Below are positions 35,848 to 44,222 of a stretch of DNA of 64,000 bases, in pieces (the stretch's first letter is position 1; every line of letters begins with the position of its first letter). A program made the translations under genes and the position numbers. The notes beneath the pieces are model-generated. The model worked only from the letters and a program-made list of their open reading frames with translations. It did no database searches and was not told where the DNA came from. The DNA is from CAYSQW01 sp964433135 (lineage in GTDB: Bacteria > Acidobacteriota > Aminicenantia > Aminicenantales > Aminicenantaceae). The stretch covers positions 1 through 64,000 of the forward strand of contig CAYSQW010000008.1 of the NCBI GenBank assembly GCA_964433135.1, read 5' to 3'.

Positions 35848-35865
35848 GCCAGTCTGACCTATCTC
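35848..35865 (+). repeat. Left 18-bp terminal inverted repeat
   Basis: GCCAGTCTGACCTATCTC, identical to the reverse complement of 36906-36923. Confidence 0.85.
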
Positions 35866-36051
35866 TCTTATAAATAGCAACTTATAAATATCTCTCTGGA
35901 GAAGAAATTCCTTAGAGCCCATTTTTGAAGTTTAAGAAAATGGCCTCCCCATAAATCAGTCAGGGGTGTTCATGGATTGCATGACATGATTATTAATTTT
36001 CTACCTTGAATTCTTACAAATTCTCACTTTATTTGAAATGAGTATCTTTCA

Positions 36052-36798
36052 ATGAGTTTAAGTCCGTATGAAAAGCGTCAATTGAATGTAATGACAAGAG
36101 CGAAGAATTCTCATTCATCAAGCTTTATTTGGCACTTAACCAATCGCTGCCATAACAGAGAATTCCTATTGAAGTTCAAAAGTGACCGGCGCAACTTTCT
36201 CCTATGGCTGTATAAAGCAAAACAAAAGTATGGCCTCATCATTTTAAATTACATGATAACCTCGAATCATATCCATCTGCTCGTATACGATGATGGGCGG
36301 CATGATGTCGTCTCCCGCTCCATTCTGCTTGCGGCCGGCCGAACCGCCTATGAATACAACCGGAGAAAAAACAGGTCGGGTGCTTTCTGGGGCGACAGTT
36401 ATCATGCTACCGCAGTGGGATCCGGGAATCATTTTTTGGAATGCCTGCTTTACATCGACCTTAACATGGTCAGAGCCGGGGTGGTAAAGCATCCGCGGAA
36501 TTGGCCGATGTGTGGATACAATGAAATAATGGGCGCAGCCAGAAAACGCTACAGATTGATAGATAAATCGATGTTGATGCAATTGCTGGCCATTCACGAG
36601 CCGTCTGAATTAAGAAAAAGATACGATACCTGGATTCAAGAAAGGCTAGCCGCCGGACAGCTGAAAAGGGAAAAGAAGTGGACGGAATCCGTTGCCGTAG
36701 GCAATAAGGATTTTGTCGAAATGTTCCAGAAAGAAAAGGGAAGAAAACTTCGACAAGAGATCCATGAGAATGATGACGGAAGCTTTTTATTAAAATAA
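36052..36798 (+). CDS. REP-associated tyrosine transposase (RAYT, Y1_Tnp/IS200-like)
   Basis: 248 aa. HUH motif in ITSNHIHLLVYDD at ~65-77; conserved RRKNRSGAFWGDSYHATAV; and the catalytic-tyrosine block LLYIDLNMVRAGVVKHP. These are typical of single-strand DNA transposases that act on hairpin (REP-like) ends. A basic C-terminus (LKREKKW, EKGRKLRQE) may bind DNA. It is AT-richer than the flanking genes, consistent with transfer, and is intact. Confidence 0.9.
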   Translation: MSLSPYEKRQLNVMTRAKNSHSSSFIWHLTNRCHNREFLLKFKSDRRNFLLWLYKAKQKYGLIILNYMITSNHIHLLVYDDGRHDVVSRSILLAAGRTAYEYNRRKNRSGAFWGDSYHATAVGSGNHFLECLLYIDLNMVRAGVVKHPRNWPMCGYNEIMGAARKRYRLIDKSMLMQLLAIHEPSELRKRYDTWIQERLAAGQLKREKKWTESVAVGNKDFVEMFQKEKGRKLRQEIHENDDGSFLLK

Positions 36799-36905
36799 TC
36801 CCAATCACAATCAGCAGAAATCCTTAAAATGCATTTTTGGGCCTGAAAATCAACTTTAACGAAATATCTCCAGAGTAGTAAAATTGCAATCGATTGATAT
36901 TAAAT

Positions 36906-36923
36906 GAGATAGGTCAGACTGGC
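36906..36923 (-). repeat. Right 18-bp terminal inverted repeat
   Basis: GAGATAGGTCAGACTGGC, the exact complement of the left end at 35848-35865. Confidence 0.85.
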
Positions 36924-36933
36924 TCTGGCTGCG

Positions 36934-37986
36934 TTATCTGATCAGCATGCAATCCCCATAGCTGAAGAAGCGGTAGCGCTCCTGAACGGCTTCCTTATAC
37001 GCTCGCAGGATGGAATCCTTTCCGGCCAGGGCGGAGACCAGCATGAGGAGCGTGGATTTGGGGAGGTGGAAATTGGTCAGCAGCCGATCGACCGTCTGGA
37101 ACTTGAATCCCGGGTAGATGAAGAGATCCGTGGAGTTCGTTCCGGGGATCACTCGGCCGTCACGGGAGGCGCTTTCGAGGGTGCGCACGGTCGTGGTTCC
37201 TACGGCCATGACGGGGCGGGATGCGGTGCGGGCCCGGTTGATGCGCTCCGCCGCTTCCTCCGATATTGCGTAGGATTCGGTGAGCATCTTGTGTTCGATG
37301 ACAAGATCCACCCGCACGGGCTGGAATGTCGCCAGCCCCACGTCGAGCGAGATCCGGACGATCTCGCAGCCTTTTCCTTCCAGTTCCGCCAGCGTATCCG
37401 GCGTGAAGTGGAGGCCGGCCGTGGGGGCGGCGATGGAGCCGGGTTTCTGAGCGTAAACGGTCTGGTAGCGTTCCAGGTCGGGAAGACGGAGATCGATCTG
37501 CTCCTTCTTCCGCTTGATGTAGGGGGGGAGAGGGGCGAAGCCGATCTTCTGCAGTTCGCTCAGAACGCCGCCCGAAGAGAAGCGCAGGAAGCGGCGGCCT
37601 TCGGGCCCCGAGGCGTGCACCTCGGCATCGAGCGTTTTGCTGAAGACGATCCGCACACCGGGTTTGACCTTGCGCGCGGGGCGGCAGAGGACTTCCCATA
37701 TCCCGGGCTCGGTCTCTTTGAGAAAGAGGAACTCGATGTCGCGGTCTCCGGCTTTTCCCCAGACGCGGGCCGGGATGACGCGGGAGTCGTTGAGCACGAG
37801 GCAGGTTTCAGGCTCGATGAATTCCGCCAGCCGGTCGAAGGAGGCGTGACGGATCCCGCCGGAATTCCGATCGAGGATCATCATCCGCGAGCGGTCGCGC
37901 TCCGGGTTCGGGTGCTGGGCGATGAGCTCCTCGGGGAGATCGTAATCGAAGTCGGACAGGCGCAGGGGGCTTTTTTCTTTCGGCAT
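36934..37986 (-). CDS. queA: S-adenosylmethionine:tRNA ribosyltransferase-isomerase
   Basis: 350 aa. Family signatures: LRLSDFDYDLPEELIAQHPNP at the start, CLVLNDSRVIPARV, KPGSIAAPTAGLHFT, VGTTTVRTLES and TNFHLPKSTLLMLVSA. It transfers the ribosyl part of SAM to preQ1 in the anticodon loop, giving epoxyqueuosine. Last gene of the run yebC-ruvC-ruvA-ruvB-queA; the transposon lies directly downstream. Confidence 0.96.
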   Translation of the reverse strand: MPKEKSPLRLSDFDYDLPEELIAQHPNPERDRSRMMILDRNSGGIRHASFDRLAEFIEPETCLVLNDSRVIPARVWGKAGDRDIEFLFLKETEPGIWEVLCRPARKVKPGVRIVFSKTLDAEVHASGPEGRRFLRFSSGGVLSELQKIGFAPLPPYIKRKKEQIDLRLPDLERYQTVYAQKPGSIAAPTAGLHFTPDTLAELEGKGCEIVRISLDVGLATFQPVRVDLVIEHKMLTESYAISEEAAERINRARTASRPVMAVGTTTVRTLESASRDGRVIPGTNSTDLFIYPGFKFQTVDRLLTNFHLPKSTLLMLVSALAGKDSILRAYKEAVQERYRFFSYGDCMLIR

Positions 37987-38069
37987 GTTCGCTCTTTGCT
38001 CTCTTCGGTTCGGGTTCGTCTATTGTAATGGGGAAGGCTTGAGAGGGCAAGGGGGGAAAGTCTCCCGGA

Positions 38070-39098
38070 TCAGTCTTTTTTGAAGAGCTTACGCTGCGGC
38101 TCGTTCCGGAGGGGGGGCAGGCCCAGGTGTTCGTAGGCCCGGGGCGTGACCTTGCGGCCGCGGGTCGTGCGCTCCAGAAAACCGATCCGCATCAGGAAGG
38201 GCTCGTAGATGGATTCGATGGTGTCTTTATCTTCATCGACGGCGGCGGCGATGGTGCTGATACCTACCGGACCGCCCCCGAAATTTTCGATGATGGTCAT
38301 CAGGATCTTGCGGTCCACGTCATCCAGGCCGAGGCCGTCCACCTCCATCATGTTCAGCGCCTTGTCGGCCTGCGCGGCCGTGATCCGGCCTTCTCCCAGA
38401 ACCTCGGCGTAGTCTCGTACCCGGCGCAGCAGCCGGTTGGCGACGCGCGGGGTGCCGCGGGAGCGCTGGGCGATGTGCAGGGCGCCTTTTTCGTCGATCT
38501 TGACGTTGAGGATGGAGGCCGAGCGCATGATGATGGTTTTGAGATCTTCGGGATCGTAGTAGTCAAGGCGGTGCACGATGCCGAACCGTCCCCGCAGCGG
38601 CGCCGTCAGTTTTCCCGCGCGGGTGGTGGCCCCGATCAGGGTGAATTTCTTCAACCGGAGCTTGTGGCTGCGGGCGCTGGGTCCCTGGCCGATGAGGATG
38701 TCGAGCCGGAAGTCTTCCATGGCCGAGTAGAGGATCTCTTCGACCGAGGGATGCAGGCGGTGGATCTCGTCGATGAAGAGGTTTTCCTTGGCCTGCAGGT
38801 TGGTGAGGATGGCGGAGAGATCGCCGGTGCGCTCGATGACCGGACCGGAGGTGGGTTTGATCCCGACGCCCATCTCGCTGGCGATGAGAAAGGCCAGGCT
38901 GGTCTTGCCCAGGCCCGGCGGCCCGTAAAGCAGCACGTGATCCAGGGCCTCGCGCCGCTTCTTGGCGGCTTCGATGAAGATCTTGAGGTTGGATTTGACG
39001 AGATCCTGCCCGACGAATTCGTCGAAGCTCTGAGGCCTGAGGTTGTCTTCGAAAAGCAGATCCTCTTTGGTCCTTACCGGGCTGAGCACCGTATCCAT
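38070..39098 (-). CDS. ruvB: Holliday junction branch-migration ATPase RuvB
   Basis: 342 aa, full length. Walker A LLYGPPGLGKTSLA, Walker B LFIDEIHRLHPSVEE, sensor region IGATTRAGKLTAPLRGRFG, and a C-terminal winged helix (GRKVTPRAYEHLG). Powers branch migration with RuvA. The start codon lies 13 bp after the ruvA stop. Confidence 0.97.
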   Translation of the reverse strand: MDTVLSPVRTKEDLLFEDNLRPQSFDEFVGQDLVKSNLKIFIEAAKKRREALDHVLLYGPPGLGKTSLAFLIASEMGVGIKPTSGPVIERTGDLSAILTNLQAKENLFIDEIHRLHPSVEEILYSAMEDFRLDILIGQGPSARSHKLRLKKFTLIGATTRAGKLTAPLRGRFGIVHRLDYYDPEDLKTIIMRSASILNVKIDEKGALHIAQRSRGTPRVANRLLRRVRDYAEVLGEGRITAAQADKALNMMEVDGLGLDDVDRKILMTIIENFGGGPVGISTIAAAVDEDKDTIESIYEPFLMRIGFLERTTRGRKVTPRAYEHLGLPPLRNEPQRKLFKKD

Positions 39099-39111
39099 AT
39101 CGTTATCTTTC

Positions 39112-39699
39112 CTAGAGCTTGGCCAGCCGTTTCAACCCTTCCCTGAGGATCTGCTCGAAACCGGCTTCCCGGGTCTGAGCTTTGATCGTGTCGTCGATGA
39201 TGGATTCAACTTCCTTCCGCTTGAAACCCATGTTCGTCAGAGCCGAGATCAGATCCTCGCGTTCCTGCATGCCTTCCGGTTTCAGCATGTCTTCCTTTCC
39301 CGTCAGCTTTTCCTGCAGTTCGAGCGCGATCCGCATGGCCGTCTTCTTCCCGATTCCGGGAATGAGAGACAGGCGGGCGATGTCGCTGCCGCGGATGGCG
39401 TCTTTCAGGTCCGAGGCTTCGATGCCCGAGAGGATGTTCAGGGCGATCTTGGGGCCGATGCCGGAGATGGAGATGAGCTTGAGGAATATGCTTTTCTCTT
39501 CTTCGGTGTGGAAGCCGTAGAGCAGGATGGCGCTGTCGGTGGAATGGGTGTGGATGAAAAGCTCCGCTTCGTCGTGCAGCTCTCCCAGCTTCAGGTAGGT
39601 GGAAAGCGGGATGGAAGCGGAGTAACCCACGCCTCCGATGTCGAGGATGATGTGGTCCGGAGCCTTGCGGATCAGGCGTCCCTTGAGGTATGCGATCAC
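39112..39699 (-). CDS. ruvA: Holliday junction DNA-binding protein RuvA
   Basis: 195 aa using GTG 39699, where the protein begins with the family N-terminus IAYLKGRLIRK; the open frame upstream is not conserved. OB-fold at 1-65, helix-hairpin-helix motifs at ~70-130 (ISGIGPKIALNIL and IPGIGKKTAMRIALEL), and the C-terminal RuvB-binding domain III (DLISALTNMGFKRKEVE). Confidence 0.95.
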   Translation of the reverse strand: MIAYLKGRLIRKAPDHIILDIGGVGYSASIPLSTYLKLGELHDEAELFIHTHSTDSAILLYGFHTEEEKSIFLKLISISGIGPKIALNILSGIEASDLKDAIRGSDIARLSLIPGIGKKTAMRIALELQEKLTGKEDMLKPEGMQEREDLISALTNMGFKRKEVESIIDDTIKAQTREAGFEQILREGLKRLAKL

Positions 39700-39808
39700 G
39701 ATGTTTCCCTTCCCATGAGTTTCGCCTACAGAATAAACCAAGCGGCGGCAAATATCAAATTCCGGCCGCGGAGACAGCCTTCCATGTCGTATTTCCCGGA
39801 CGGGATGC

Positions 39809-40309
39809 TCACGTATCGGAATCCTCGAGGTTTTCTTGGAACAGGCGCGAGTTCAGATGGCAGATTGCCGTGGCAAGGGCGTCGGAGGCGTCGAGCTCCA
39901 GGGGGATATCGGGGAGGTTGAGGAGGATCCGGATCATGGCCTGCACCTGGTTCTTGTCCGCCTGGCCGTACCCGGTGACGGCCTGTTTGATCTCAAGGGG
40001 GGAATATTCGTACAGCGTCAGTTTATGCGATGCGACGGCGACCAGGGCCGCGCCTCTGACCTGCCCGAGGGTGATGGCGGTTTTGACGTTGCGCGCGTAG
40101 AAGAGGTTCTCGATCGCCACTTCGCCGACTTCATGGGTTTGGATAAGGTTTTCGATGTTTTGGCGGATGAAGTTGAGCCGGTTGCAGAGGGCTTCTTTCT
40201 TGGGCGGCTTGATGGTTCCCTGGCACAGAACCGCGTATGATCCGCCGCCGCCGTCGATGACGCCGTATCCGGTGGAGGTGAGGCTGGGATCAAGACCGAG
40301 GACGCGCAT
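39809..40309 (-). CDS. ruvC: Crossover-junction endonuclease RuvC
   Basis: 166 aa from ATG 40309; three ATGs in a row (40315, 40312, 40309) follow GGGAG, the third having the best spacing. RNase H-like nuclease: catalytic Asp in MRVLGLDPSLTSTGYGV, Glu in VAIENLF, and the Asp/Asp/His group in LDASDALATAICH. Resolves Holliday junctions made by RuvAB. Confidence 0.95.
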   Translation of the reverse strand: MRVLGLDPSLTSTGYGVIDGGGGSYAVLCQGTIKPPKKEALCNRLNFIRQNIENLIQTHEVGEVAIENLFYARNVKTAITLGQVRGAALVAVASHKLTLYEYSPLEIKQAVTGYGQADKNQVQAMIRILLNLPDIPLELDASDALATAICHLNSRLFQENLEDSDT

Positions 40310-40340
40310 CATCATTCTCCCGGATACGGACGGCGCCGGG

Positions 40341-41090
40341 TTAACTTGAGAATTTTGTGATCTCTTCCTCGTCGATATCGAAATTCGCCCAGACATTCTG
40401 CGCGTCGTCGTGTTCTTCCAGCACTTCCATCAGATTGAGGGTTTGCTGCGCCTGCTTGCCTTCCAGCTTGACATAATTCTGGGGGATGTAGGCCAGGTTG
40501 GAGGTGTCGATCTCGATGTCCTTGGCTTTCAGCGCTTCCACCACGTCTTCATAGGCGTCAGGCGTGGTGAAGATCTCATAGTTGCTGCCGTCCTCGCCCA
40601 TGTCTTCCGCTCCGGCTTCGAGGATGATCTCGAGCAGCGTGTCTTCCTCCGCCTGGCTTTTTTCGACGACGATATAGCCTTTGCGCTGGAACATCCAGGA
40701 AACACAGCCCGATTCGCCCATGTTCCCGCCGTGTTTGGTGAAGAGATGCCGGATCTCGGAAACGGTCCGGTTCTTGTTATCTGTGAGCACCTCGATGAAG
40801 ATGGCGACGCCTCCCGGTCCGTATCCCTCGTAAGTCATCTCTTCGTAGGTTGTGCCCTCGAGCTGGCCGGTTCCCTTGAGGATGGCCCGTTTGATGTTGT
40901 CGGCCGGCATATTGACGGCTTTGGCATCGCTGATGGCCTTTCTCAGCCGGGGATTGGCATCCGGATCTCCACCGCCCGAGCGTGCGGCGACGGCGAGCTC
41001 ACGGATGATCTTCGTGAAGATCTTGCCTCGTTTCGAATCCGCGGCGGCTTTTTTATGCTTAATGGAAGCCCATTTGGAGTGCCCTGACAT
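40341..41090 (-). CDS. yebC: YebC/PmpR-family protein
   Basis: 249 aa; SD AAGGAG before ATG. N-terminal MSGHSKWASIKHKKAAADSKRGK and EMTYEGYGPGGVAIFIEVLTDN are the family signatures; the acidic C-terminal part includes EHDDAQNVWANFDID. Formerly called a transcription regulator; bacterial members have more recently been linked to translation of proline-rich motifs. First gene of the ruv run. Confidence 0.95.
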   Translation of the reverse strand: MSGHSKWASIKHKKAAADSKRGKIFTKIIRELAVAARSGGGDPDANPRLRKAISDAKAVNMPADNIKRAILKGTGQLEGTTYEEMTYEGYGPGGVAIFIEVLTDNKNRTVSEIRHLFTKHGGNMGESGCVSWMFQRKGYIVVEKSQAEEDTLLEIILEAGAEDMGEDGSNYEIFTTPDAYEDVVEALKAKDIEIDTSNLAYIPQNYVKLEGKQAQQTLNLMEVLEEHDDAQNVWANFDIDEEEITKFSS

Positions 41091-41465
41091 GTTCTCTCCT
41101 TGACGATGGTATGTGAAAATACTAACACAAATCTCCGTTAAAAAAAAGCCGGCTTTTCAGGGGAGAAGATCGTGTGTTGCCGATAGTCCCAACAAGGGAA
41201 AAAACCCTCAAAGGACAAGCGGTTGGATGCCTTTCGGAAGATGGAATAATCCCGATCGGGCAAGCAGCGAATAGGCGTCAGTCGGTCCGATTCGAATTGA
41301 CAGATACTATAGAAATAGTAAAATATAGATGCAGCAGGAGCCTCATTCCCTCCCCGAAGAGATTTGCCCGGCCGGGTGCGCCGCCGTTACGGCGGGGGCG
41401 TGCCAAGCGGCCGGGGCCGAGGGCCGATTCGATGCATGGCGATACTCCTGTTCCGGAGGGTAAGG
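41091..41465 (+). promoter_or_regulatory. Intergenic/leader region between yebC and the copper ATPase
   Basis: No gene in these 375 bp. Contents: a short A/T-rich palindrome (41144-41157), a hairpin AAGGG-A6-CCCTC, the copA promoter (41297-41324), and a GC-rich leader with palindrome CCCGGCCGGG (41367-41376) and hairpin CCGCCG-TTA-CGGCGG (41381-41395). No tRNA fold or known riboswitch signature was recognised. Confidence 0.6.
41297..41324 (+). promoter_or_regulatory. copA promoter with operator-like dyad in the spacer
   Basis: TTGACA (41297-41302), 16-bp spacer, TAAAAT (41319-41324). The dyad ACTAT-AGAA-ATAGT (41106-like arms at 41306-41310 and 41315-41319) fills the spacer, where a copper-sensing repressor or activator could bind. 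Confidence 0.55.
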
Positions 41466-44114
41466 ATGACAAAAGACGTTGTGTGCGGCATGGATGTTCG
41501 CGAAACGGACGCGGCGGCCGTTTCGATATATAGAGGAAAGAAATATTATTTCTGTTCAACCGGATGCAAGCGCGCTTTCGATGAAGAACCCCAGCGCTAT
41601 CTCGATGACGGGAAGCAAGGTCAGGGCACGGAGATTCCGGAGTCCCGGCCGGAACAGGAAAAACCCATCATAGCGGATGATCTGCGCCGGATCGACATCC
41701 CTGTCAGCGGGATGCACTGTGCGGCCTGTGCGTCCACCATCCAGAAGGGGCTTTCGGGCAAGGAGGGGATCGCCGATGCCGCGGTTAATTTCATGACGGC
41801 ACAGGCGACGGTCAGCTACAGCCCGGAAAAAATCGGGCTTCGGGATATGGTTCGGGATATCCGGGACCGGGGCTATGATGTCAGCGTCGCATCGGTAGAG
41901 ATCCCGATCCGGGGGATGAAGTGCGCTTCCTGCGTGAAGACCATCGAGAAGGCCTTGAAAAAGGTTCCGGGAGTGCTGCGGGTGAATGTGAACCCGGCGG
42001 CGGAGAAAGCCTGGGTGGAATACATATCCGGCATGACCGACGGCGAAGCGCTGCGCCGGGCCGTCACGGAAAGCGGATTTCGTCCTCTGGAGATTGAAAG
42101 TGGAGAGGAATCGGGCGATGCGGCCGATCAGGCACGGGAGCGGGAATTCCGTTCCCTGAAACGAAAGTTTTTATTCGGGCTGGCCTTTGCGTTTCCGGTT
42201 TTTATCGGCAGTATGCCCCGGCTGTTTCCTTGGGCGCCCGGGTTTATGACCTCACCCTATTTGCTTTGGCTGCTGGCCACTCCGGTTCAGTTCTGGATCG
42301 GGCGCATGTTTTATAAAGGAGCCTGGGGGGCCCTCAAGCACCGCAATGCGGACATGAACACGCTGATCGCCGTGGGCACCTCCACGGCCTATCTTTACAG
42401 TGCCGCCGCCGCGCTTTTCCCCGGGTTCTTTGCCTCGGGAGGGCGGAGTGTGCACGTCTATTTCGACACGTCGGTGATGATCATCGTTCTGATACTGTTC
42501 GGACGGATGCTGGAAGCGAGAGCCAAAGGCCGGTCGTTCGCCGCCATCCGGAAGCTGATGGAACTTCAGCCGAAGACGGCACGTATTCTCCGCGACGGCC
42601 AAGCCGTCGATATCCCGGTTGCCGAAGTGGTCCCCGGAGACGAAGTCGTGGTGCGGCCCGGTGAAAAGATCCCGGTGGACGGTATCGTCAGCGACGGCTC
42701 CTCGAGCGTCGATGAGTCGATGATCACCGGAGAAAGCATGCCGGTCAAAAAGAAATCGGGAGACGGTGTTATCGGCGCCACCATCAATAAGGCCGGGGGT
42801 TTCCGATTCCGCGCCACCAAGGTGGGCCGTGATACGGCCTTGGCGCAGATCATCCGACTGGTTCGGGAAGCCCAGGGATCCAAGGCTCCCATTCAAAGGT
42901 TGGCCGATGTGATCGCAGGGATATTCGTTCCGGTCGTTCTCATCATCGCGCTTCTCACCTTTACGGTCTGGGTCATTTTCGGGCAGGAGCGCAATCTTAC
43001 GTTTGCGCTTTTGAATTTTGTTTCGGTCTTGATCATCGCCTGCCCCTGCGCGCTCGGCCTGGCAACGCCCACCGCCGTGCTGGTGGGAACCGGAAGAGGG
43101 GCGGAGAAAGGCATCTTGATCAAGGGCGGAGAAAGCCTGGAAACGGCCTATAAGCTCGACACCGTCGTTTTCGACAAGACAGGAACCCTGACAAAAGGAA
43201 CACCCGAAGTGACGGACGTCTTCTCCGAGGATGGTCGGACTGAAAAGGACCTGCTCCATTACGCCGCCGGAGCCGAAAGCGGTTCGGAACACCCGTTGGG
43301 TGAGGCCCTGATCCGGGCCGCCGATCAGCTGGGCATCGATCTTGTTTCAACCGAAGGATTTCAAGCTTTGGAGGGACGGGGCATCGAAGCGGAGGTGCTC
43401 GGCAAGCAAGTGGTTGTCGGCAGCTCCCGTTTGATGGCCGAACGCGGAATGTCGTCCCCGGTTCTGGAAGCCAAGGCGGAAACGTGGGCGTCGGAAGGGA
43501 AAACACCGGTGTTCGTGGGTATCGAGGGGAAAGCGGTCGGCGCCGTGGCGGTTTCCGATCCGCTCAAGGAGGAGTCACGGGAAGCGGTGGCGAAGCTGAG
43601 GGAAATGGGGTTGGATGTGATCATGCTCACCGGCGACCGGAAACCGACCGCGGAAGCCGTCGCCCGACGGACGGGCATCTCAAGGGTTCTGGCGGAAGTC
43701 CTTCCCGGAGATAAAGCCCGTGCGGTCAGGGATCTTCAGGCCGAAGGGAAGCGCGTCGCCATGGTGGGGGACGGGATCAATGACGCTCCTGCGCTGGCGC
43801 AGGCGGATATCGGGATCGCGATCGGCAGCGGGACGGACATCGCCATGGAAGCTTCGGATATCACGCTGATAAGAGGCGACCTTCATGGCGTGAGCGCCGC
43901 CATGGAATTGAGCCGACAGACGATCCGTGTGATCAAACAGAATCTTTTCTGGGCTTTTTTCTATAATACGGTCGGCATTCCCATCGCCGCAGGAATACTC
44001 TATCCTTTCTTCGGTATCCTGCTCAGTCCCATCATCGCTTCGGCGGCCATGGCGTTCAGCTCGGTCTCGGTGGTGACGAACTCGCTGCGGCTGCGGCGGG
44101 CGCGGATAGGCTGA
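41466..44114 (+). CDS. copA: Copper-translocating P1B-type ATPase with N-terminal YHS domain
   Basis: 882 aa from ATG 41466 (GGAGGG 5 nt upstream). Order: a YHS domain (DVVCGMDVRETDA, YYFCSTGC) at 1-45; two heavy-metal-associated domains (VSGMHCAACAS; IRGMKCASCVK); eight membrane helices; actuator TGE in SMITGESMPV; metal site CPC in IIACPCALGLATPT; phosphorylation DKTGTLTKG; HP in SEHPLGEAL; and GDGINDAPAL. CPC plus two GMxCxxC sites indicate Cu(I) export. No copper chaperone or regulator is adjacent. Confidence 0.95.
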   Translation: MTKDVVCGMDVRETDAAAVSIYRGKKYYFCSTGCKRAFDEEPQRYLDDGKQGQGTEIPESRPEQEKPIIADDLRRIDIPVSGMHCAACASTIQKGLSGKEGIADAAVNFMTAQATVSYSPEKIGLRDMVRDIRDRGYDVSVASVEIPIRGMKCASCVKTIEKALKKVPGVLRVNVNPAAEKAWVEYISGMTDGEALRRAVTESGFRPLEIESGEESGDAADQAREREFRSLKRKFLFGLAFAFPVFIGSMPRLFPWAPGFMTSPYLLWLLATPVQFWIGRMFYKGAWGALKHRNADMNTLIAVGTSTAYLYSAAAALFPGFFASGGRSVHVYFDTSVMIIVLILFGRMLEARAKGRSFAAIRKLMELQPKTARILRDGQAVDIPVAEVVPGDEVVVRPGEKIPVDGIVSDGSSSVDESMITGESMPVKKKSGDGVIGATINKAGGFRFRATKVGRDTALAQIIRLVREAQGSKAPIQRLADVIAGIFVPVVLIIALLTFTVWVIFGQERNLTFALLNFVSVLIIACPCALGLATPTAVLVGTGRGAEKGILIKGGESLETAYKLDTVVFDKTGTLTKGTPEVTDVFSEDGRTEKDLLHYAAGAESGSEHPLGEALIRAADQLGIDLVSTEGFQALEGRGIEAEVLGKQVVVGSSRLMAERGMSSPVLEAKAETWASEGKTPVFVGIEGKAVGAVAVSDPLKEESREAVAKLREMGLDVIMLTGDRKPTAEAVARRTGISRVLAEVLPGDKARAVRDLQAEGKRVAMVGDGINDAPALAQADIGIAIGSGTDIAMEASDITLIRGDLHGVSAAMELSRQTIRVIKQNLFWAFFYNTVGIPIAAGILYPFFGILLSPIIASAAMAFSSVSVVTNSLRLRRARIG

Positions 44115-44181
44115 TAACGCCTGTTTTCCGTGATTTTTTCCGCTGCGTCCGCTTTCTTTTTTATCCCCTAGGGCTTAGTCT

Positions 44182-44210
44182 CTGACATCCCTGGTGAATT
44201 TTGATATGCT
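44182..44210 (+). promoter_or_regulatory. mnmA promoter
   Basis: CTGACA (44182-44187), 17-bp spacer, TATGCT (44205-44210); ATG at 44223, so the leader would be only ~6 nt. Confidence 0.5.
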
Positions 44211-44222
44211 GTGAGAGGAACC

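Larger units (their letters stand above)
35848..36923 (+). mobile_element. RAYT-type transposon with nested inverted repeats
   Basis: 1,076 bp bounded by a perfect 18-bp inverted repeat, GCCAGTCTGACCTATCTC at 35848-35865 and its complement at 36906-36923. A second inverted repeat CTCTGGAGA lies at the matching inner distance (35894-35902 and 36867-36875). The interior is AT-rich and codes for one transposase. No target-site duplication is evident. The right end is 10 bp from the queA stop. Confidence 0.8.

Noticed and set aside
41144..41157. AAAAGCCGGCTTTT plus T8 on the minus strand as a terminator
   Set aside because: Only a 5-bp mostly A/T stem around a 4-nt loop, and it would lie in the yebC leader.
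41170..41290. tRNA or rRNA fragment (GGTTGGATGCC) in the copA upstream region
   Set aside because: No cloverleaf could be drawn and the match to 23S is a few bases only.
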